64,000 bases of DNA from Bog-105 sp965277435. Lineage in GTDB: Bacteria > Acidobacteriota > Terriglobia > Bryobacterales > Bryobacteraceae. The notes beneath the pieces were generated by a model. It searched no databases. It was not told where the DNA came from and was given only the letters and a program-made list of their open reading frames with translations. The stretch spans positions 2,170,001-2,234,000 of the forward strand of contig OZ255821.1 in NCBI GenBank assembly GCA_965277435.1, given 5' to 3'. The position numbers and the translations under genes were made by a program. Position 1 is the stretch's first letter. The number at the start of each line of letters is the position of its first letter. Below are positions 17,979 through 26,744 of this stretch, in pieces.

Positions 17979-19481
17979 ATGCCGCCTTCGTTCCCTAAAT
18001 CTCTGCCCCGTTTGTGTGTGGCGCTAGGTTTTTCGAACATTTCGGAACTGGGCAAAGCCGCTGAACGGGAATGCAAAGACGGCGCTACGTTTTTCGAATT
18101 TCGCCTGGACTATTTGCCGGATCCGGCCGCCGGGCTCCAGCTGATTCAAAATTTTCGCCACTGTCATCCCGACACTTTCATCCTGGCTACCTGCCGGCAT
18201 CGCAGCGCGCACGGACACTTCTCCGGTTCGCCCGAAAAGCAACTCGAGATCCTGAGGAAATCTGCCGAAGCCGGCGCGTCTTTTGTCGATCTCGAAATCG
18301 AGATTGCGGAAAAGATGAAACTTGCTATTCCTTCGCTGCGCGACCGTTCGCTGCTGATCGTCTCGTACCACAATTTCCAAACCACGCCGGCCCTCGAACC
18401 GATCCTGCGCCGCTTGAACAAAGTGCCCGCCGACGTATACAAGATCGCCACCACTGCTCGCAAGCCCACCGATAATTTGCGGGTCATCCAATTCCTGCGG
18501 CAGAACGACGACTCCACGCTGGTTGCTCTGGCGATGTCTGAAATCGGCGCGCCGAGCCGCATTCTGCTGCCGTCGCTCGGCTCGGCCTTCACCTACGCCT
18601 CTCCTCTCGATGCGGCCGGTACTGCGCCCGGCCAGATTTCGGCGAAAAGTTTACGCTCGTTGTACCGCTCGGAACGCCTCACCAAGCAGAGCCGGATTTA
18701 CGGCATCATTGCCGATCCCGTCTCCCACTCGAAATCACCCTTCATCCACAACCGCGCGTTCCAGGCGCGCCGCGTTGACGCCGTCTACCTGCCTTTTCTT
18801 GTCAGCCACGCCAATCTCGGCGACTGGATGAACTTCGCGTCCAAACTTCCCGTTTCGGGCTTCAGTGTCACGATTCCTCATAAGCGCCGGATCTTGCGTT
18901 ATCTCGATACGGTTGACCCGCTCGCCCGCCGGATCGGCGCAGTCAATACGGTCTGGCGCAAAGCGGGGAAGTGGCGCGGGGCCAACACCGATACCGAAGG
19001 GGTGCTGAAGCCGCTGGCCCGCCACCTGCGTCTTGCGAACTCTTCCGTTTTGATCGCCGGTTCGGGGGGCGCCGCGCGCGCGGCCGCCGTTGCCTTGCAT
19101 GATGCGCGGGCCAATGTCACTATTACAGGCCGCAATTCGTTAAGCGTCCAGTCGTTGGCCCGCGTTGTCAAAGGCGAGGCGCTCACGCTGAAGCAGGCTC
19201 AGTCGAAACACTTCGATGTACTGGTGCATGCCACGCCGGTAGGCATGACCCCCAACGTCAACGAGTGCCTTTTCAGCGATCACATACCGGGCGACATCGT
19301 GCTCGATATGGTCTACAACCCCAACGAAACGATGCTCCTCAAACGCGCCAAAGCGCAAGGCGCGACCGTCATCCCCGGCGCCGAAATGCTGCTCGAACAG
19401 GCCATCTCGCAGTTCGAAATCTGGACCGGCGAATCGGCCCCACGGGAAGTCATGCGCGGCGCTCTAGAATCTCATCTCTAA
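17979..19481 (+). CDS. aroDE: Bifunctional 3-dehydroquinate dehydratase / shikimate dehydrogenase
   Basis: A 500-residue fusion catalysing two consecutive shikimate-pathway steps (dehydroquinate to dehydroshikimate to shikimate). Residues ~10-225 are a type I dehydroquinase: His131 (SYHNF) and the Schiff-base Lys155 (ADVYKIATTA). Residues ~238-500 are shikimate dehydrogenase: substrate loop VSHSKSPFIHN, catalytic Lys303 in SVTIPHK, GAVNTV, NTDTEG and the NADP-binding GSGGAARAAA. This fusion order is known from plants and several bacterial groups. Both active sites look intact. Confidence 0.93.
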   Translation: MPPSFPKSLPRLCVALGFSNISELGKAAERECKDGATFFEFRLDYLPDPAAGLQLIQNFRHCHPDTFILATCRHRSAHGHFSGSPEKQLEILRKSAEAGASFVDLEIEIAEKMKLAIPSLRDRSLLIVSYHNFQTTPALEPILRRLNKVPADVYKIATTARKPTDNLRVIQFLRQNDDSTLVALAMSEIGAPSRILLPSLGSAFTYASPLDAAGTAPGQISAKSLRSLYRSERLTKQSRIYGIIADPVSHSKSPFIHNRAFQARRVDAVYLPFLVSHANLGDWMNFASKLPVSGFSVTIPHKRRILRYLDTVDPLARRIGAVNTVWRKAGKWRGANTDTEGVLKPLARHLRLANSSVLIAGSGGAARAAAVALHDARANVTITGRNSLSVQSLARVVKGEALTLKQAQSKHFDVLVHATPVGMTPNVNECLFSDHIPGDIVLDMVYNPNETMLLKRAKAQGATVIPGAEMLLEQAISQFEIWTGESAPREVMRGALESHL

Positions 19482-19501
19482 AACTCTGCGAAGCCAAACT
19501 C

Positions 19502-19507
19502 TATAAT
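19502..19507 (+). promoter_or_regulatory. Perfect TATAAT -10 box immediately upstream of a start codon
   Basis: TATAAT at 19502-19507 is six bases from the ATG at 19514, which is where transcription would be expected to start. No ribosome-binding site lies between. If used, the mRNA would be leaderless or almost so. No clear -35 box was seen. Confidence 0.4.
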
Positions 19508-19513
19508 GTGCCA

Positions 19514-19744
19514 ATGAGTGCCTTCACACGCCGTCAATGGGCGGCTCTTGTCGTCGCAACTCCTCTTGCAGCGCAAGTCACTTCTACTGTTCCACCGGCC
19601 GGATCACCCGCCGCGGCGAAACCGGCCGCTACTCCCCAGGAACGCATCCAGAAAGCCTACGCCGATGTGCACGACGTAAGTGAACGTCTGTCGAAGATCG
19701 AAGTGCCGATGAACGTCGAACCGGCCTTCGCCTTCCGGGCTTAG
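19514..19744 (+). CDS. Small AtzG/GatC-like partner of the downstream amidase, with Tat-like leader
   Basis: A 76-residue protein. The first ~22 residues (FTRRQWAALVVATPLAAQ) look like a short export or twin-arginine-type leader. A Pro/Ala linker follows. The C-terminal half (ERIQKAYADVHDVSERLSKI, ending NVEPAFAFRA) resembles the end of small AtzG/GatC-type proteins, which typically finish with an EPA-x-x-FR(A/P) tail and pair with AtzE/GatA-type amidases. It lies 6 bp upstream of such an amidase. The assignment rests mainly on the tail and the gene order, so it is moderate. Confidence 0.55.
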   Translation: MSAFTRRQWAALVVATPLAAQVTSTVPPAGSPAAAKPAATPQERIQKAYADVHDVSERLSKIEVPMNVEPAFAFRA

Positions 19745-19750
19745 GCCTGC

Positions 19751-21187
19751 ATGAGTAAGGTTGATGAAGCTACTCTTCCGTTCGCCACTCTCACGGAACT
19801 GAACGCGGCGCTGCGCAGCCGTCAAATTTCCTCTGTCGAACTCACCAAGTTTTTTGGTAAGCGCCTCGAAAAGATCGGCCCGGAGTACAACGCACTCGCC
19901 TGCTCCCTGGTCAAAGACGGCCGTAAGCAAGCAAAAGACGCCGACTTTCTGTTCAAGCAGGAGCGGTCCCGGAGCCCGCTGCAAGGCGTCCCTTATGCCG
20001 TAAAAGATCTGATCGCCGTCGCTGGGTATCCCACCACCTGGGGCGCTAAACCGTTCGCCGATCAAATCTTCGACCAGGACGCGACGGTCGTTCAAAAGCT
20101 GGCCGGCCAGAACGCCATCCTCATCGGCAAACTGTCGATGGTCGAGCTGGCCGGAGGCGGTGGGTACACGTCGGCTTCCGCTTCTCTGCAAGGTCCTGGC
20201 CTGAATCCCTGGAACAAGCAGTATTGGTCGGGTGGTTCCTCGAGCGGTTCGGGCGCGGCGGTAGCAGCCGGTCTGGTGCCGTATGCGCTCGGTTCTGAAA
20301 CCTCCGGGTCGATTCTCACTCCCGCTTCGTATTGCGGAGTGACGGGCCTGCGCCCGACATACGGACTGGTGAGCCGCCACGGGGCGATGGCTCTCTCCTG
20401 GACCCTCGATAAGATCGGCCTGCTGGCGCGCTCGGCCGACGATTGCGGCTGGGTTTTGCGCGCCATCGCGGGCAAAGACAACGATGACCCTGGGTCAGCC
20501 GGCAAAAGCTTTTACTACACGCCGCAGCCCTATGAGCAGCGAGTTAAAGAGACCAAAATCGGCTACGCTGAAATCGACTGGACCGAATGGCCCAACGAGG
20601 CGTTGCGTCCCGCCTTCTCGACCGCGCTGGCCGGCCTCAAATCTACCGGTGCAATCATGCAGGAGACGCGCCTCCCTGATTACCCGTACGGCGCCGTGAT
20701 CGGAACGATCATCGATTCCGAGGCGGCCTCCATCTTCGAGCAGTTCATCCGCAGCGGCCGGGTGGATCAACTGGCCGACCAGGGCCAGATCGACGGCTTG
20801 AAAGCTTCGCTCACCTACTCGGCGCTCGATTATCTAAAGGCCATGCGCATTCGCTCGCAAATTCAGGATGGTTTTCATCAGCTGTTTGCCGGCGTCGATC
20901 TGCTGGTTGCGCCCACGCACTTTGACCCACCCGATCGAGCCGACCAGCCGTTCGACGAAAACACGCCCAAACGGCCCGATCAGCGCGGCGTAGGCGCGGG
21001 CCTGGTGCAAGCCTCAAACCTCTGCGGGCTGCCCGCTATCACGATTCCGTGCGGCTTGGTAAACGGACTGCCCATCGCGCTCCAGATTGTTGGCCCTGCG
21101 TTTTCTGAAAACCGCATCATTGCCCTAGCCAAAGAGTTTCAGAAACGCACCGACTTTCACCAGCAGCATCCGCCGGTCGCGGGTTAA
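19751..21187 (+). CDS. Amidase signature family hydrolase (AtzE/GatA-like)
   Basis: A 478-residue amidase with the Ser-cisSer-Lys triad: Lys85 in AVKDLI, the Gly/Ser-rich GGSSSGSGAAVAAG (residues ~161-174) with the cis-serine, and the nucleophile Ser187 in GSETSGSILTPA. The C-terminal SNLCGLPAITIPCG motif also fits. It hydrolyses a carboxamide; the natural substrate is unknown. The preceding small gene suggests a two-subunit enzyme. The stop overlaps the convergent ZIP gene by 4 bp. It could be misannotated as GatA, but no gatB or full gatC is nearby. Confidence 0.88.
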   Translation: MSKVDEATLPFATLTELNAALRSRQISSVELTKFFGKRLEKIGPEYNALACSLVKDGRKQAKDADFLFKQERSRSPLQGVPYAVKDLIAVAGYPTTWGAKPFADQIFDQDATVVQKLAGQNAILIGKLSMVELAGGGGYTSASASLQGPGLNPWNKQYWSGGSSSGSGAAVAAGLVPYALGSETSGSILTPASYCGVTGLRPTYGLVSRHGAMALSWTLDKIGLLARSADDCGWVLRAIAGKDNDDPGSAGKSFYYTPQPYEQRVKETKIGYAEIDWTEWPNEALRPAFSTALAGLKSTGAIMQETRLPDYPYGAVIGTIIDSEAASIFEQFIRSGRVDQLADQGQIDGLKASLTYSALDYLKAMRIRSQIQDGFHQLFAGVDLLVAPTHFDPPDRADQPFDENTPKRPDQRGVGAGLVQASNLCGLPAITIPCGLVNGLPIALQIVGPAFSENRIIALAKEFQKRTDFHQQHPPVAG

Positions 21188-21888
21188 ATCTGCCCCGATC
21201 GCAGGAAGCCGATTGTCCCCATCAGCAGGAACGTAATCAGGAAGATGGTCATTGATCCTGCGTTGCGCCAGTTGGGCAGCACCGCATGAATGCCGAGGAA
21301 CAGAAAACTGCCCCCGATTAAAGCCAGAATGCCGGAAGCCCACCATTGGCCAAAGGCCGCGAATCCAGCCTGGCTGACGTTTGGTTCGCACCACGCGCCA
21401 ACGAGTGTCATCAGTTCAACCGCCATGGCCGCCGCAGCCGCTTTTCCGACGGACCTTAGACTCTGTCTCGCGATCCAGCCAATGGCGACGCCCTCCGGAA
21501 TCTTGTGCAACGCGAGCCCGAGGGGACCGCTCACACCGGCAAGCTGAATGCTCTCGAGCGTTCGCACCGACCAGCCGTCGAGGAAACTGTGAATGGCCGT
21601 GGCCGCCAGAACTGGTGACAAAGTAATACGCCTGGATGATTCGTGCGAGTGCACGAACAGCCGGTCAAGCAGCGCTAAGAGTAGCGCGGCCAAAGCAGTC
21701 ATCAATGTGGCGGCCATCCAACCCGCGCCATGCGCCACTTCCGGCACGAGCCAGAAAAGAGAGATACCCGACAAGAGACCACCGCCTGCGCCTGTCAGAT
21801 AGCAGGAAATCGTGCGCGCCTGTCCCATGAGAATGCCGGCGCCCACGCCCAGCAGAGCCAGCGCCGTGAGCAGGAAGGCGGCGGCCAT
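21184..21888 (-). CDS. ZIP-family divalent metal transporter
   Basis: A 234-residue membrane protein with about eight hydrophobic segments. The two ZIP signature helices are clear: IHSFLDGWSV and ALHKIPEGVAIG (His-x3-Glu, metal-binding). It lacks a long His-rich loop. ZIP proteins move zinc or related metals into the cytoplasm. It abuts the cupin gene (adjacent stop and start) on the same strand, suggesting co-transcription. Confidence 0.85.
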   Translation of the reverse strand: MAAAFLLTALALLGVGAGILMGQARTISCYLTGAGGGLLSGISLFWLVPEVAHGAGWMAATLMTALAALLLALLDRLFVHSHESSRRITLSPVLAATAIHSFLDGWSVRTLESIQLAGVSGPLGLALHKIPEGVAIGWIARQSLRSVGKAAAAAMAVELMTLVGAWCEPNVSQAGFAAFGQWWASGILALIGGSFLFLGIHAVLPNWRNAGSMTIFLITFLLMGTIGFLRSGQI

Positions 21889-22353
21889 TTACTGACCGGA
21901 AACCTTGACGACAAAATAAGTAAACGGCTGTGCTTTATCGATCAGCAGTTGATGTGCAACGCCGGCAGAAATGTGGACCACGTCGCCTGCTGCGAGTGTC
22001 TGACGCTTGCCGCCTGAAATCGAAGCTCCGCGGATTTCGCCAGGCTTGGTCGGGTGGCCGCCGACCAGCTTCCCGCCTGAAATCATGGTCGCGGTGCCGC
22101 TTTCGACGACGAACACGTCAGCTTCGTGTTCATGCAATTCGGACGATCCGGTCTCGTCACGCCGGATGAACAGCAAATAGTGATTGCCGTAGCGCGCGAG
22201 ATTGTGGTCGGCGTAGGCAGCTCCTTTGGCGGGTTTGATTTCGCCTAAGGATTGCAGCTGTTTGGTGGTGTATACGTCCACGTCTGCCGCCAGACATGCG
22301 GAGGCAAGAAGAAACGACGCGATCAAGAGTCCGAGAGATTTTGTGGTTCGCAT
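21889..22353 (-). CDS. Secreted cupin-domain protein
   Basis: About 154 residues. The frame is open further upstream, but the ATG at 22353 has GGAG nine bases ahead and begins a clear signal peptide (LGLLIASFLLASACLAAD), so I chose it. The cupin barrel carries a His-x-His-x-Glu-like metal set (ELHEHEADVFVVESG) in motif 1 and HISAGVAHQLLID in motif 2. Enzymatic or binding role unknown; periplasmic location is inferred from the signal. It directly precedes the ZIP transporter. Confidence 0.8.
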   Translation of the reverse strand: MRTTKSLGLLIASFLLASACLAADVDVYTTKQLQSLGEIKPAKGAAYADHNLARYGNHYLLFIRRDETGSSELHEHEADVFVVESGTATMISGGKLVGGHPTKPGEIRGASISGGKRQTLAAGDVVHISAGVAHQLLIDKAQPFTYFVVKVSGQ

Positions 22354-22408
22354 GGTGGATTCTCCAGGATGGCAAATCGGGAAAGCGGGCGTGTTGTTAG
22401 ATTTCAGA

Positions 22409-22645
22409 ATGAGCGACACTGGGGGCATGGCTGCTTCCAACTCGATCATCGTTCGCGACCCTGAAATTATGTGGGGCGAGCCGTGTTTTCGAGGTACTCG
22501 TGTGCCTTTCCAAGCATTGCTGGATTACCTCGAAGGCGGTCGTCACACTCTCGACGACTTCCTGGAAGATTTTCCGACTGTTTCTCGTGAAATGGCGATT
22601 GCCGCCCTGGAGGAAGGAAAGCAGCTCGTACTCTCGCAAATCTGA
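22409..22645 (+). CDS. DUF433 antitoxin
   Basis: A 72-78 residue protein; the ATG at 22427 is equally possible. The core (DPEIMWGEPCFRGTRVPF, LLDYLEGGRHTLDDFLEDFP) is a textbook DUF433 domain, a winged-helix-type antitoxin that recognises DNA and binds its toxin. The stop overlaps the next start region (TGAATG), the usual coupling in this toxin-antitoxin type. Confidence 0.88.
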   Translation: MSDTGGMAASNSIIVRDPEIMWGEPCFRGTRVPFQALLDYLEGGRHTLDDFLEDFPTVSREMAIAALEEGKQLVLSQI

Positions 22646-22966
22646 ATGCGAGTTCTCTTAGACGAGTGTGTTCCGAAGAGACTTCAACGATTGATTTTGG
22701 GCCACAACTGCAATACAGTTCCGCAGGCTGGATTCGCCGGGAAAAGTAACGGAGAGCTGTTGACTCTCGCAGAGAATGCAGGCTTCGATGTTCTCCCGAC
22801 CGTGGACAAGGGCTTGCCTCATCAACAGAACATTTCCGGTCGAAAAATTGCGCTGCTGGTCATTCGTGCTCGATCGAACGAGATCGAAGATTTGCAGCCG
22901 CATGTTCCAAAGTGTCTCGAAGCACTGCAATCGATCAAGCCGGGTGAGGTGGTAAGAGTGCCATGA
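22646..22966 (+). CDS. DUF5615 PIN-like toxin
   Basis: A 106-residue protein opening MRVLLDECVPKRLQRLI with the acidic Asp-Glu pair of PIN-like nucleases. A middle acidic position (ELLTLAENAGFDVLPTVDKG) and a final strand (RKIALLVIRA) complete the fold. DUF5615 proteins are predicted RNases paired with DUF433 antitoxins; this pair is in the standard order. The motif LPTVDKG differs slightly from the commoner LTxDKD, so activity is not certain. Confidence 0.85.
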   Translation: MRVLLDECVPKRLQRLILGHNCNTVPQAGFAGKSNGELLTLAENAGFDVLPTVDKGLPHQQNISGRKIALLVIRARSNEIEDLQPHVPKCLEALQSIKPGEVVRVP

Positions 22967-23183
22967 ATAGACTGACTTTTGGAAAGTTCGGTTGCAAATG
23001 TCTTGCGGCATCGAGTAGTGAGTAGCCATCGGAACTTTGATGCGAGGGCGAAAGAGGCGAGCAATCCTGCAGGTTCGAAGACAGAATTCCCAAGTGCCGA
23101 TCAATCCCGGCTCGCTAGCGCAAATTTGGATTTGCTGTGCATGACATTTTGATATATTCTCGGGTCTTTAGAGGCTTCTGCAA

Positions 23184-23693
23184 ATGAGCGAGGGCAGGCA
23201 TGGATGGCTAACGGGCTGGGGTACCTTAATAAGCGGGATCGCTACTATCGGTTTAGCAGTGGTAGCTTATTTGGCCTATGCGCATCCACGTGGAAATCCC
23301 GGCCAACAGTCGTTTTCTGTGCCAGCAAATGGAGGGTCCGGATCATCGAAGGAAACCAATGGGACTGGAAAACACTCACGGGAAGCGTCGTTAGATTTTG
23401 AAATGAAGAAATGCCATGTCGGCTCGAAGCTTGTTTCTTGCTCACTGACCGTGGTGAGTCCACGCTATGACAGGAGACTGATAATCGCTCAGTATGGTAG
23501 CCGTCTCATCGATAATGAGGGTGACAACTTCCAGATGACGAGCGGCATGGTCAACATGACGTTGGAACGAGATCAGAAACTAGCTTTCAAGCTTGCGTTT
23601 CCAGTAAACAAAGATGTTGTTTGCCCACTGACAGTAAAGATGATCGGTTGGATTGATAATGAGCAACTGGATAAAGGTTTTGAGATTAGATAA
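23184..23693 (+). CDS. Hypothetical single-pass membrane protein
   Basis: A 169-residue protein with one N-terminal transmembrane segment at about residues 12-32 (LISGIATIGLAVVAYLAYA), a Gly/Ser-rich linker, and a soluble domain from about 70. The soluble part has three Cys (KKCHVGSKLVSCSLTVV and DVVCPLTV), possibly disulfide-bonded. No family recognised. It lies in an AT-richer patch with a toxin-antitoxin pair, suggesting accessory origin. Confidence 0.65.
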   Translation: MSEGRHGWLTGWGTLISGIATIGLAVVAYLAYAHPRGNPGQQSFSVPANGGSGSSKETNGTGKHSREASLDFEMKKCHVGSKLVSCSLTVVSPRYDRRLIIAQYGSRLIDNEGDNFQMTSGMVNMTLERDQKLAFKLAFPVNKDVVCPLTVKMIGWIDNEQLDKGFEIR

Positions 23694-23750
23694 CTGCCCA
23701 TAGGACTTTCTCGTCCAGTCTGTCAGCGCGAAAAAGCTCGCCAACTCCTC

Positions 23751-23957
23751 CTAGTCTGTAAGCGGCGGGGTCTGTGCCACTGTAATGGATTCGTTTGGAA
23801 TCAGAGATCGTGCTTTTCTCGGAATTTTCTTAGCCGTCATTCTTCTCTTGGGTATACTCCCGAGGCAATCTGCTACCGACGAAATAAGGATGCAGACTAC
23901 CACCGTTGCAAGAAGCGCAATGATCAAGCCGGTGAGAATCAGAAGCATTGGAGACAT
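23751..23957 (-). CDS. Possible small membrane protein
   Basis: A 68-codon ORF starting at ATG 23957 with GAGGGCC just upstream. It has a strong hydrophobic helix near the start (LLILTGLIIALLATVVVCIL) and a basic Lys/Arg-rich tail, a common layout for small membrane proteins. No homologue recognised. A plus-strand ORF overlaps it (23785-24000), so the call is weak. Confidence 0.3.
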   Translation of the reverse strand: MSPMLLILTGLIIALLATVVVCILISSVADCLGSIPKRRMTAKKIPRKARSLIPNESITVAQTPPLTD

Positions 23958-24047
23958 GGCCCTCAGTGATCTCATCGGCCTTACCGGCCGCTTTCAATAG
24001 GCGTCACGATCTCGATCTGTACTGGTACTGGCAACGCGCAATCTTAG

Positions 24048-24120
24048 TGGGCCCTGAAGGATTTGAACCTTCGACCAAAGGATTATGAGTCCTCTGCTCT
24101 AACCGCTGAGCTAAGGGCCC
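24048..24120 (-). tRNA. tRNA-Ile2 (anticodon CAU, lysidine-type)
   Basis: The minus strand folds into a cloverleaf: acceptor GGGCCCT paired with AGGGCCC, D-arm GCTCAG...GAGC, anticodon loop CTCATAA (anticodon CAU), variable loop TGGTC and T-arm GAAGGTTCAAATCCTTC. Discriminator A; no encoded CCA. CAU tRNAs can be initiator Met, elongator Met or Ile2. The body (TTAGCTCAG, GGTTAGAGCAG, CTCATAATC, TTGGTC) is closest to bacterial Ile2, whose C34 is modified by TilS to read AUA. No other tRNA adjoins it. Confidence 0.9.
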
Positions 24121-24175
24121 GCGCTTCGGCTGGACGCGTCTTCGTCTACGCTAACATGCGCCGCCTTGGTGAATT

Positions 24176-25810
24176 CTAAGGCGTCACCGTGAAAGCGTAA
24201 AGTGAATCGCCCGCGGCTGCCACCAGGTACTGCTGGCCATCAAGCAAATAGGTTTCCGGGCCGTTGCTCACATCGTCGGCCAGTCCGGCGTGCCAGAGAA
24301 TCGTCCCGTTCGCTGGATCGAACGCCACCAGGTGACCGGAGCCATCTCCCGCAAAGAGCAGCTTGCCCGCCGTCGTGAGAATACCCATGGGACCGCCGCC
24401 CGCCGGGAAATTGTGACGCCACGCGATCTTACCGGTTTGGTAATCAATGGCTTCGAGTCCGCCGCCATAGGAGCCGACGAAGCGTTCGGCCGCGCCGTAG
24501 CCTTCCGGGTGCGGATCGGTATCCGTTAGGTAGAACATGCTGAAGTTCTGCGCCACGCCCACGTAGAAGAGGCCGGTTTCAGGGTCGAAGGAGGGAGGCG
24601 GCCAGTTCGTCGCGCCATCGGAGGGCGGTGAAACCAGCACGCCCTTGATCGTCGCTTCTTTCCTCGGATCGGGCACCGGTTGTCCGCTAGCGGTGGTGCC
24701 CTTCGACCAGTTCATCGTGCGTATCATCGGCGCGGTCAGAAGATTTTTTCCGTTGGTGCGGTCGAGCAGAAAGAAGTAGCCGTTGCGATTGGCCTGGGCA
24801 AGCAGTTTGCGCGGCTTGCCGTCAAAAGTGCCGTCGATCAGGATCGGGGTTTGCACGGCGTCCCAGTCGTGAGTGTCGTGCGGCGAGGGCTGGTAATACC
24901 AGGCGAGTTTCCCGCTATCGACGTTGAGCGCCACGATCGAGCAGGTGTAAAGGTTATCGCCCTTGCGGCTGCGACCAGTGAGAACCGGATTCGGATTACC
25001 GGTGCCGAGATAGTAGAGATGGAGTTCGGGATCGTAAGTGCCCGGAATCCAGGTCATGCCGCCGCCGTGGCGCATCGAGTATTCGTCGGGCCAGGTTTCC
25101 GAGCCAGGATCGCCTTTCTTGACCGGTTCGCTCCACCACTTCCATTGCAGGTCACCGGTTTCAGGATCATGCGCTTCGAGGAAACCGGGCACATCCAGCG
25201 AATCACCGCCGGTGCCTACTAAGACGTGATTGCCGACGATAACAGGCGCGGGCGTGGAGAAGTACTCCTGCTTCACGTCGGCGATTTCTTTGTGCCAGCG
25301 CTCCTTACCGGTTTTGGCATCGAGTGACACCAGATAGTTGTCCGGCGTTTCGAAAAAGAGCCAGTTGCCGTACATGCCCACGCCGCGATTGCCGATGTGA
25401 ATGCCGCCGTGTGTTTTCCAGAAGTAATGCCAAAGTTCGTGGCCGGAGTGGGCGTCGACCGCATAGGCGTTATCGGGGGTTGAGAAATAGAGAATGCCAT
25501 TGACCATCAGCGGCGTGGCTTTGATGGTGGAGGAATCAGCATCGTTGGCGTTGCCGGTCGGGACGGGGCCTTCGCCGCCCACGATTGCGCCGGGAGTTGC
25601 GCCAATCTTGATGCGGTCGATCCAGGCCAGGGTCAAGTGCTTTACGTTGCTCCGATTGATCTGCGTGAGCGTGCTGAAGCGGCGTCCGGAGTAGTCGCCG
25701 TTATAGGTAGGCCAGGCGTTGGTAGCAGGTTTCGCAAGCAACGCCGGATCGAGCAGTTGCGCGGAAAGGCTCACGCCGAGAGTTGCCAGTAATAGAAGCC
25801 TGGTCATCAT
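24176..25810 (-). CDS. PQQ-dependent quinoprotein dehydrogenase
   Basis: A 544-residue secreted protein with a signal peptide (residues 1-~18) and an eight-bladed propeller of PQQ repeats (AVDAHSGHELWHY, SLDAKTGKERWHKE, AFDPANGTILWHAG). The centre has the quinoprotein signatures TYDPELHLYYLGTGNPNPVL, GDNLYTCSIVALN and THDWD. It probably oxidises an alcohol or sugar in the periplasm and passes electrons to the dihaem cytochrome encoded directly upstream, whose gene overlaps it by 4 bp (ATGA). The substrate is unknown. Confidence 0.88.
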   Translation of the reverse strand: MMTRLLLLATLGVSLSAQLLDPALLAKPATNAWPTYNGDYSGRRFSTLTQINRSNVKHLTLAWIDRIKIGATPGAIVGGEGPVPTGNANDADSSTIKATPLMVNGILYFSTPDNAYAVDAHSGHELWHYFWKTHGGIHIGNRGVGMYGNWLFFETPDNYLVSLDAKTGKERWHKEIADVKQEYFSTPAPVIVGNHVLVGTGGDSLDVPGFLEAHDPETGDLQWKWWSEPVKKGDPGSETWPDEYSMRHGGGMTWIPGTYDPELHLYYLGTGNPNPVLTGRSRKGDNLYTCSIVALNVDSGKLAWYYQPSPHDTHDWDAVQTPILIDGTFDGKPRKLLAQANRNGYFFLLDRTNGKNLLTAPMIRTMNWSKGTTASGQPVPDPRKEATIKGVLVSPPSDGATNWPPPSFDPETGLFYVGVAQNFSMFYLTDTDPHPEGYGAAERFVGSYGGGLEAIDYQTGKIAWRHNFPAGGGPMGILTTAGKLLFAGDGSGHLVAFDPANGTILWHAGLADDVSNGPETYLLDGQQYLVAAAGDSLYAFTVTP

Positions 25811-26634
25811 TTCAAGGTCACCAGGTAGGCGGTGAGATTGTGAATGTCGGAATCGGTGTATTGCATCAGCATGTCGGAGTGCGCTTTGAGGCGATTGTCA
25901 ATTTCCACGTGGGGCGTGTCGCCGTTGCGACTAAAGGAGTGGTAATTACCGGCCTGATCGCGCAGGGCCACGGTAAAATCGTCGAGCGTCAAGGGAACAC
26001 CGGTGACGGATTCGCCGGAGGGCAGAGTGACTGTAATGGTGAGTAGAGGCTTGCTACCGGCTGTGGGTGGTTCGCCCCACCTATCGTGCGGTGAAAGGAT
26101 GTGGTCCTGCAACGTGACCGGCTCATATTTTTTGCCGATGCCTTTCAGGTCGCCGGCTGCGGAGTGACAGGAAGTGCAATGGCTGGTAAAGTACGCCTGC
26201 CCAGCCTGGGCATTGCCGGTGACGATATTCAAAACTTTATACTTGTCGCGGTCGGCGGCGTCATGGATGGAGCTGTGAAGAAAGTTGGCGATATCGGCGA
26301 TCTGTTCGGGCGGTAGAGCGAACTTCGGCATGCCTTTCAAGGGACGCCCATTGAGAACAACCTGACCGATAGCGCGGCCGCCTTCGTCGTCGAGAACCAG
26401 CACAGAGCGCAGCAGGTCGGGACCTTTCTCACCTCCTTTAGCGCGCGAGCCATGACAAAAGCCGCAGTTAGCGATGAACGTTTTCTGGCCGCGCTCCACG
26501 GACGCGTGATCGAATTTAGTGGGACGCGCCTGCACGGGATCGGGCTGCGGCGGCTGGGCAGCAAGCGCAAAGACAAAGATCGGAGCGCAGGCGAGCCCGA
26601 TCCTCTTCTGACTAGGGAACATTCGTTTCTTCAT
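25807..26634 (-). CDS. Dihaem c-type cytochrome
   Basis: About 275 residues from an ATG at 26634. A longer open frame to 26886 exists, but its extension is encoded by repeat sequences and is not credible. Signal peptide at the start, then two haem sites: CGFCH (~residue 53) and CTSCH (~residue 155), each in a cytochrome c domain; a beta-rich segment follows (PSGESVTGVPLTLDDFTVAL). It is coupled to the PQQ dehydrogenase gene and is its likely electron acceptor. The start region is close to a dispersed repeat fragment. Confidence 0.85.
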   Translation of the reverse strand: MKKRMFPSQKRIGLACAPIFVFALAAQPPQPDPVQARPTKFDHASVERGQKTFIANCGFCHGSRAKGGEKGPDLLRSVLVLDDEGGRAIGQVVLNGRPLKGMPKFALPPEQIADIANFLHSSIHDAADRDKYKVLNIVTGNAQAGQAYFTSHCTSCHSAAGDLKGIGKKYEPVTLQDHILSPHDRWGEPPTAGSKPLLTITVTLPSGESVTGVPLTLDDFTVALRDQAGNYHSFSRNGDTPHVEIDNRLKAHSDMLMQYTDSDIHNLTAYLVTLK

Positions 26635-26663
26635 GAGACAGCGGCTCAGCAGAATTCTCTCAT

Positions 26664-26700
26664 TCAAGCAAGCACAGGCCGCGAGGGGTGCCCTCTGGGG
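26664..26700 (+). repeat. Dispersed repeat, fragment (copy E)
   Basis: CAAGCAAGCACAGGCCGCGA followed by GGGGTGCCCTCTGGG. The first part matches the left end of the ~100-bp dispersed repeats and the second part matches copy B at 26874. The rest of the unit is missing. It lies 30 bp upstream of the cytochrome c start codon, on the opposite strand. Confidence 0.6.
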
Positions 26701-26744
26701 TTTAGTCAGTCCAATGTCACTTAGTTTTCCAAAACCAACCAGCG

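Noticed and set aside
24048..24120. Elongator tRNA-Met
   Set aside because: The anticodon CAU also fits Met, but the acceptor, D-arm and anticodon-flanking bases match bacterial Ile2 better; a tool such as TFAM would settle it.
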